A DNA stretch of 64,000 bases from Imbricaverruca yamaguchii. Taxonomy: Eukaryota; Arthropoda; Thecostraca; Neoverrucidae. Location: the NCBI GenBank assembly GCA_034440575.1, contig JAOTOL010001268.1:248001-312000 (forward strand), given 5' to 3'. Every line of letters starts with the position of its first letter. Positions within the stretch are counted from its first letter, which is position 1. Shown here one piece after another: positions 58,291 through 64,000 of the stretch. A program made the translations under genes and the position numbers. Below the pieces are notes generated by a model. The model saw only the letters and a list, made by a program, of their open reading frames with translations, ran no database searches and had not been told where the DNA came from.

Positions 58291-59490
58291 ACTGAGTCGC
58301 CAGTCCATCACATTCACACTGACGTTCCCCGCAGACGGACCGAGACACACACAACCACACTGAGTCGCCAGCCCATCACATTCACACTGACGTTCCCCGC
58401 AGATGGACACGTCACACAACCACACTGAGTCGCCAGCCCATCACATTCACACTGACGTTCCCCGCAGACGGACCGAGACACGTCACACAACCACACTGAG
58501 TCGCCAGCCCATCACATTCACACTGACGTTCCCCGCAGACGGACCGAGACACGTCACACAACCACACTGAGTCGCCAGCCCATCACATTCACACTGACGT
58601 TCCCACAGACGGACCGAGACACGTCACACAACCACACTGAGGCGCCAGCCCATCACATTCACACTGACGTTCCCCGCAGACGGACCGAGACACGTCACAC
58701 AACCACACTGAGTCGCCAGCCCATCACATTCACACTGACGTTCCCCACAGACGGACCGAGACACGTCACACAACCACACTGAGTCGCCAGCCCATCACAT
58801 TCACACTGACGTTCCCCGCAGACGGACCGAGACACGTCACACAACCACACTGAGTCGCCAGCCCATCACATTCACACTGACGTTCCCCGCAGACGGACCG
58901 AGACACGTCACACAACCACACTGAGTCGCCAGCCCATCACATTCACACTGACGTTCCCCGCAGACGGACCGAGACACGTCACACAACCACACTGAGTCGC
59001 CAGCCCATCACATTCACACTGACGTTCCCCACAGACGGACCGAGACACGTCACACAACCACACTGAGTCGCCAGCCCATCACATTCACACTGACGTTCCC
59101 CGCAGACGGACCGAGACACGTCACACAACCACACTGAGTCGCCAGTCCATCACATTCACACTGACGTTCCCCGCAGACGGACCGAGACACGTCACACAAC
59201 CACACTGAGTCGCCAGCCCATCACATTCACACTGACGTTCCCCGCAGACGGACCGAGACACGTCACACAACCACACTGAGTCGCCAGCCCATCACATTCA
59301 CACTGACGTTCCCCGCAGACGGACCGAGACACGTCACACAACCACACTGAGTCGCCAGCCCATCACATTCACACTGACGTTCCCCACAGACGGACCGAGA
59401 CACGTCACACAACCACACTGAGTCGCCAGCCCATCACATTCACACTGACGTTCCCCGCAGACGGACCGAGACACGTCACACAACCCAACT
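58240..59490. repeat. 71-bp minisatellite
   Basis: About 17 copies containing cacactgagtcgccagccca, cacattcacactgacgttcc and gcagacggaccgagacacgt. Confidence 0.94.
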
Positions 59491-59524
59491 TGGAGCGGTG
59501 TGACGTCACGGCCGGCCGACCCAC

Positions 59525-59614
59525 CTTGGAGCGGTCCAGGGCGCTGGTGTAGGCGCCCCGGGCGTCCAGCCGGTCAGACAGCATACTGTCACGGAGAGAC
59601 GAGCGCAGCGAGTC
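59525..59614 (-). CDS. osp: osp most 5' confident exon
   Basis: Phase 0-0 exon of 30 codons, DSLRSSLRDSMLSDRLDA then RGAYTSALDRSK. Acceptor cggttccag|GAC, donor TCCAAG|gtgggt. The end cgctccaag recurs once about 30 bp downstream, ahead of the 71-bp array. Confidence 0.83.
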
Positions 59615-59639
59615 CTGGAACCGGGCGGATACACCGTCA

Positions 59640-60030
59640 GTAGTCAGTGGTCAGCAGTCAGTAGTCAGTAGTCAGTAGTCAGTAGTCAGTAGTCAGTAGT
59701 CAGTGGTCAGGTCAGAGTCAGTAGTCAGTGGTCAGTGGTCAGGGTCAGTGGTCAGTAGTCAGTGGTCAGTGGTCAGTGGTCAGTGGTCAGTGGTCAGTGG
59801 TCAGTGGTCAGTGGTCAGTGGTCAGTGGTCAGTGGTCAGTGGTCAGTGGTCAAAAGTGGTCAAAAGTGGTCAATAGTGGTCAATAGTGGTCAATAGTGGT
59901 CAATAGTGGTCAATAGTGGTCAATAGTGGTCAATAGTGGTCAATAGTGGTCAATAGTGGTCAATAGTGGTCAATAGTGGTCAGTAGTCAGTGGTCAATAG
60001 TCAGTAGTCAGTAGTCAGCAGTCGTCAGTC
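59640..60030. repeat. Simple repeats (cagtagt/cagtggt)n and (caatagtggt)n
   Basis: Short-period array directly upstream of the 59525-59614 exon acceptor. Confidence 0.92.
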
Positions 60031-60374
60031 ATTAGTCGTCAGCACACGCTGCAGCCAATACATTTCGGACGAAAAAGAAGAGCGATGATGTGAAGTTTTG
60101 AATCCAACAATTTCGGACACGATGAATCCAGAAATTGCGCCATCAAAACCTGCATTTGCCGCAGTTGTTTTACATCTGCATATATAACTTTCGCATCAGT
60201 TCCGGTGTAAAGTCCAGTTTACTGTGCACCATGGCAACACGCGTGCAATGCAATGAAAGTGCTGATAAATCAATTCCCGAATAACTACAATCTGATAAAA
60301 GAAGTATTCAAATCGCAATTAGGTATTGATTGTGGGGTAGTCGAGGAGGAAGAAGGGGACAACCACTCTTTTCG

Positions 60375-60830
60375 CTCCTCCTCGCTATCAACACCGGTCC
60401 CCTCCACCAACAACACCCGCTCCCCTCCGCCAGCAACACCGGTCCCCTCCGCCAGCAACACCGCTCCCCTCCGTCAGCAACACCGGTCCCTCGCCCCACC
60501 CTCCCCCGCCCAACACCCGCCGCAACACCCCCTCGCCAGCAACACCGTCCCTCCGCCAGCAACACCCGCTCCTCCGCCAGCAGCACCCCTCGCCAGCAAC
60601 ACCGCTCCCCTCCGCCAGCAACACCGTCCCTCCGCCAGCAACACCGCCCCCGCCCCCTCCACCAGCAACACCCGCTTCCCTCCACCAGCAGCACCCGTCC
60701 CTCCACCAGCAACACCGCCCTCGCCACCCCCCCCCTCCCAGACGCTCCCTCCGCCAGCAACACCCGCTCCCCTCCGCCAGCAACACCGCTCCCCTCCGTC
60801 AGCAACACCGGTCCCCTTCCGCCAACAGCC
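60375..60830. repeat. Minisatellite (cccctccgccagcaacacc)n
   Basis: About 20 irregular units; ORFs on both strands are spurious. Confidence 0.88.
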
Positions 60831-61014
60831 TCACTCCCACGTAATTCATCCGTGCATCTGTTCTGGTGTAATCCAGACGCTGAGGCCGGTTATCGGCTCC
60901 GTGACGCGTCGACCGCCGAGTCACGTGACGCCGCCGGCTGCGGAGACCCAGCTGCCGGTCCCGTTAGGTGCGATGCCGAGTGTGCATCTGTTGCGGTATA
61001 ATCCGGCCGGCGGT

Positions 61015-61185
61015 GGCCGGTGGTTTTACCGTTGCCGGCCTCACGACACGCAGAACGTGGCGCCGCACGGTGTCGCCAACCTCTCACGGCGATCGGTCGC
61101 CGGCGAGCAGTAGCGACAGGTGAGACTCGAACCCAGAACATGTCGATTTGGAGACGGGAACCTTACCCTTAGACAACTCGCCCGG
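61015..61185 (-). mobile_element. SINE family A, diverged
   Basis: gtcgccaacctctcacggcg and gagactcgaacccagaac on plus; ends acaactcgccc. Confidence 0.75.
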
Positions 61186-61549
61186 CTATACCCCAAACGG
61201 ACACCGCGAAACCGCACGAAAATGGGTCCTCATGTCTCATTACTGTACAAAGTCATGGGCAGCAGTGTTTCAAGATTTCAATTTCAAAATTTAGGGAGAG
61301 ATTTAAGAGAGTTTCAAGATTGAGGGAGAGAAAACCACCACTGAGCGATGTATTTTCTTTTTCCTGGTAATCTATTCACGACGGCTATTTCCAGATTTTG
61401 CTCAGATTTAGCACATATTCGGACCGGACGCTTTCGAACAACTGTGGGAGCAAGTTCGCTGCAACTTTCCCTCGCCACTGATCCACGACTACATCTACGC
61501 CAAGTCTCACAGCCGCTTCAGCCGAGCTGCCGGGGCCGGCGGCTGCATC

Positions 61550-62520
61550 CATTGCTCGGTCTGCAACTGCAGCCAGTGCTGGGTCTGCAACCACAGCCAG
61601 TGCTCGGTCTGCAGCCACAGCCAGTGCTGGGTCTGCAGCTACAGCCAGAGCTGGGTCTGCAGCCACAGCCAGTGCTGGGTCTGCAGCCACAGCCAGTGCT
61701 GGGTCTGCAGCCACAGCCAGTGCTGGGTCTGCAGCCACAGCCAGTGCTGGGTCTGCAGCCACAGCCAGTGCTGGGTCTGCAGCCACAGCCAGTGCTGGGT
61801 CTGCAGCCACAGCCAGTGCTGGGTCTGCAGCCACAGCCAGAGCTGGGTCTGCAGCCACAGCCAGTGCTGGGTCTGCAGCCACAGCCAGTGCTGGGTCTGC
61901 AGCCACAGCCAGTGCTGGGTCTGCAGCCACAGCCAGTGCTGGGTCTGCAGCTGCAGCCAGTGCTGGGTCTGCAGCCACAGCCAGTGCTGGGTCTGCAGCC
62001 ACAGCCAGTGCTGGGTCTGCAATCACAGCCAGTGCTGGGTCTGCAGCTACAGCCAGTGCTGGGTCTGCAGCCACAGCCAGTGCTGGGTCTGCAACCACAG
62101 CCAGTGCTGGGTCTGCAGCTACAGCCAGTGCTGGGTCTGCAGCTACAGCCAGTGCTGGGTCTGCAGCCACAGCCAGTGCTGGGTCTGCAGCCACAGCCAG
62201 TGCTGGGTCTGCAGCCACAGCCAGTGCTGGGTCTGCAGCCACAGCCAGTGCTGGGTCTGCAGCCACAGCCAGTGCTGGGTCTGCAGCCACAGCCAGTGCT
62301 GGGTCTGCAGCCACAGCCAGTGCTGGGTCTGCAGCCACAGCCAGTGCTGGGTCTGCAGCCACAGCCAGTGCTGGGTCTGCAGCTACAGCCAGTGCTGGGT
62401 CTGCAGCCACAGCCAGTGCTGGGTCTGCAGCTACAGCCAGTGCTGGGTCTGCAGCCACAGCCAGTGCTGGGTCTGCAGCCACAGCCAGTGCTGGGTCTGC
62501 AGCCACAGCCAGTGCTGGAG
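61550..62520. repeat. 24-bp minisatellite
   Basis: About 40 copies of tgggtctgcagccacagcca(gtgc), period 8 codons, open in several frames (VLGLQPQP plus; ALAVAADP minus). Confidence 0.93.
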
Positions 62521-62735
62521 CCAGTGCTGCCTCAGCAGCACAGCGCCACTGCCCAGACGTCAGTCGGAGCAGCACATCGCGTGACGGCTGGTGCTGACCC
62601 TAGCCCCTAGTCAGTCCCTAGTCCCAAGCTAACTCCCAATCCCCGGGGAAGACATGACGTAATGTTTCCACCAGGGCTGCCGGTGGGTAGTCCAGTGGAG
62701 CGGTTTATCGGGCGGAATTTGGTGGACCGGTTTAC

Positions 62736-62814
62736 CTAGGCCGACCAGGCTCTGTTTCCGGCGCATCGCGTCTGGGAGGCCATGAGCCGACAGCGTGTCT
62801 CGGGTGTCCTCCGT
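62736..62814 (-). CDS. Possible further upstream osp exon
   Basis: Open 26-codon stretch, TEDTRDTLSAHGLPDAMRRK then QSLVGL, with acceptor gcgtag|ACG and donor CCTAG|gtaaac. Its end phase (1) does not match the 59.5 kb exon, so another exon would be needed between. Weak. Confidence 0.25.
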
Positions 62815-62879
62815 CTACGCCTGGTGACCGCTCTGTGCCGCCTGGTCCGCCGCTCTGTGACCGCTCTGACGCTCGCTGA

Positions 62880-63115
62880 TACCAATTCTACACCCAGCCC
62901 GTAACACCAACTCTGCACCAAGCGCAGTAACGCCAATCATACACCCAGCCCGCAACATCAACCCTACACCCAGCCCAGTAAAACCAATCATACACCCAGC
63001 CCGCAACACCAACCCTACACCCAGCCCAGCAAAACCAATCATACACCCAGCCCGCAACATCAACCCTACACCCAGCCCAGCAAAACCAACTCTACACCAA
63101 AGACGACACCAGCAT
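62880..63115. repeat. Minisatellite, about 30 bp unit
   Basis: Units of aaccaatcatacacccagcc + cgcaacatca. Confidence 0.8.
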
Positions 63116-63579
63116 TCCAGCACCAGCATTCTTAGCCGCATTCTTGGCTAATTTCACCATAACGCTAATTTTGTCATGACCTGACGATCATACACCGAGG
63201 TTGTGGAGGCGACTGTAGTACCCATGTACATCAGTAAGCGAATCGTTATTTGATGATTCTCATACGTTCAATTCTTCTTATTTCAGCAATGTCGTGCTGA
63301 CAAAATAAAGAATTGGTTCTTGAAACTGCTGTGGGAAGTGCAGTTACTTATCACCGCTGATATACCTATCAATATATCAGGTTCGTTCGCTCTATCTTGC
63401 TGCTGAACCCGCGCGATTTGGGAGCAAAAATCAGCCGAAAACACGGCATGAGATAGACGGAGACGGAGAGAGGTGGGGCACGCGCCCAACCTCTTCAGTC
63501 CCGCTCTCCTCAGGGAAATACCTCGGTGCGGGCAGAGCTCCGCAGGCACGGCACAACGTGTGTCGCTGCCTGGTCATCG

Positions 63580-63740
63580 GTTGGTTATCGGTTTTACGAC
63601 ACATCGACCGTTGAGTCATATAGCGTCGCCAATATCTCGCGCCGATTGGCCGCGGACAAAGAGTAGCGACAGGTGAGACTTGAACCCACAACCTTTCGAT
63701 TGCGAGACGTGCAACTTACCCCTAGACTACTCGTCCCCCA
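63580..63740 (-). mobile_element. SINE family A
   Basis: ggttttacgacacatcgacc to actactcgtcccc; flanks share acgtgtgtcgc. Confidence 0.85.
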
Positions 63741-64000
63741 ACACACGTGTGTCGCAGGCGCCACCATGCACTCAAGTGTTCCCTGGGTCTGCACACCCAC
63801 TCAACACGCCGTCACGCGCAGCGCTCTTCCCATCACGTCACGTCACGTCACGTCACGTGCGCACCTCTGCACCGTCGGCGGCCGACTGGCGCTGGCGCAG
63901 CGACCGACCGCCCGAATCCCGGCCCCGGTGACGTCACTAGTTTTCAGCTCTGTCCGTGGGCGGCGTACTGCGCTGGTCTCCCCTGTCCTGACAAGACAGG

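Larger units (their letters stand above)
913..59614 (-). other. osp: Outspread / MPRIP-like gene, internal part spanning most of the window
   Basis: About 27 minus-strand exons, described separately, join into one reading frame of about 1,400 codons. They are rich in Glu, Lys, Arg, Gln and Leu with heptad-like spacing, so the product should be largely coiled coil. The last exons contain LCEKGLVAMENSH and EKQQALAEET. From memory of the family these match the C-terminal coiled coil of MPRIP and TRIOBP, whose fly member is outspread; in vertebrates these bind the actin cytoskeleton and, for MPRIP, RhoA and myosin phosphatase. Intron phases agree at every junction except 28.4 to 25.7 kb and the uncertain 50.7 kb exon. 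The N-terminal PH domains expected for the family and the C-terminus are outside the window. That this is one gene is strongly supported; the family name rests mainly on the terminal motif and was not checked by search. Confidence 0.72.

Noticed and set aside
58270..59490. CRISPR-like regular repeats
   Set aside because: Units are contiguous with no unique spacers, and the DNA is eukaryotic.
61348..62610. 420-residue plus ORF (VLGLQPQP) and 396-residue minus ORF (ALAVAADP)
   Set aside because: 24-bp array open in several frames; no splice sites in agreement with the gene. The non-repeat end LPQLFESVRSEYVLN is curious but unsupported.
63890..63950. Possible exon at the right edge (RDSGGRSLRQRQSAADGAE, donor GAG|gtgcgc)
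   Set aside because: Several frames are open in this GC-rich stretch and no clear acceptor fits, so it is not supportable yet.

Overview
The window is eukaryotic genomic DNA and almost certainly arthropod. GC-rich coding exons sit in introns made mostly of minisatellites, tRNA-derived SINEs and CR1-like LINEs. A crustacean (a barnacle, for example) would fit this combination, but that is inference: nothing here fixes the species.

One gene explains the window. On the minus strand, from about 59.6 kb down to 0.9 kb, I can place about 27 coding exons. Each has an AG acceptor, a GT donor and coiled-coil-like coding sequence. Codon phase is carried correctly across nearly every junction, including several phase-2 joins that each complete an Arg codon. 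Together they encode about 1,400 residues of a long coiled-coil protein. The last exons (0.9-2.7 kb) carry the signature of the MPRIP / TRIOBP / Drosophila outspread family, so I call it an outspread (MPRIP-like) gene. Both its 5' end (where PH domains would be expected) and its 3' end lie outside the window.

Layout from right to left, in transcription order: 60-64 kb intron with minisatellites and SINEs; exon at 59.5 kb; a 71-bp array, a Cys-rich orphan ORF and a CR1-like LINE (54.5-57.8 kb); exons at 52.5, 50.6, 49.2, 47.8, 46.1, 45.3, 44.6, 42.8, 42.1, 40.3, 39.1-39.7, 38.7 and 38.0 kb; an AT-rich island of different composition (34.5-37.6 kb) inside a 50-bp array; exons at 33.4, 31.7, 30.6, 29.7, 28.4, 25.7, 23.4 and 21.6 kb; a nested pair of LINEs (13.6-20.7 kb) inside a 21-bp array; exons at 10.8, 5.3, 2.5 and 0.9 kb; and a left-edge array that seems to contain the acceptor and first codons of the next exon.

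The most unusual property is that many minisatellites are not random intronic repeats. They abut an exon, and their repeat unit contains that exon's own splice site, often with adjoining coding sequence. The gene therefore presents dozens of near-identical copies of individual donors or acceptors next to the real one. The very long 'ORFs' across these arrays are artefacts of repeat periodicity, not proteins.
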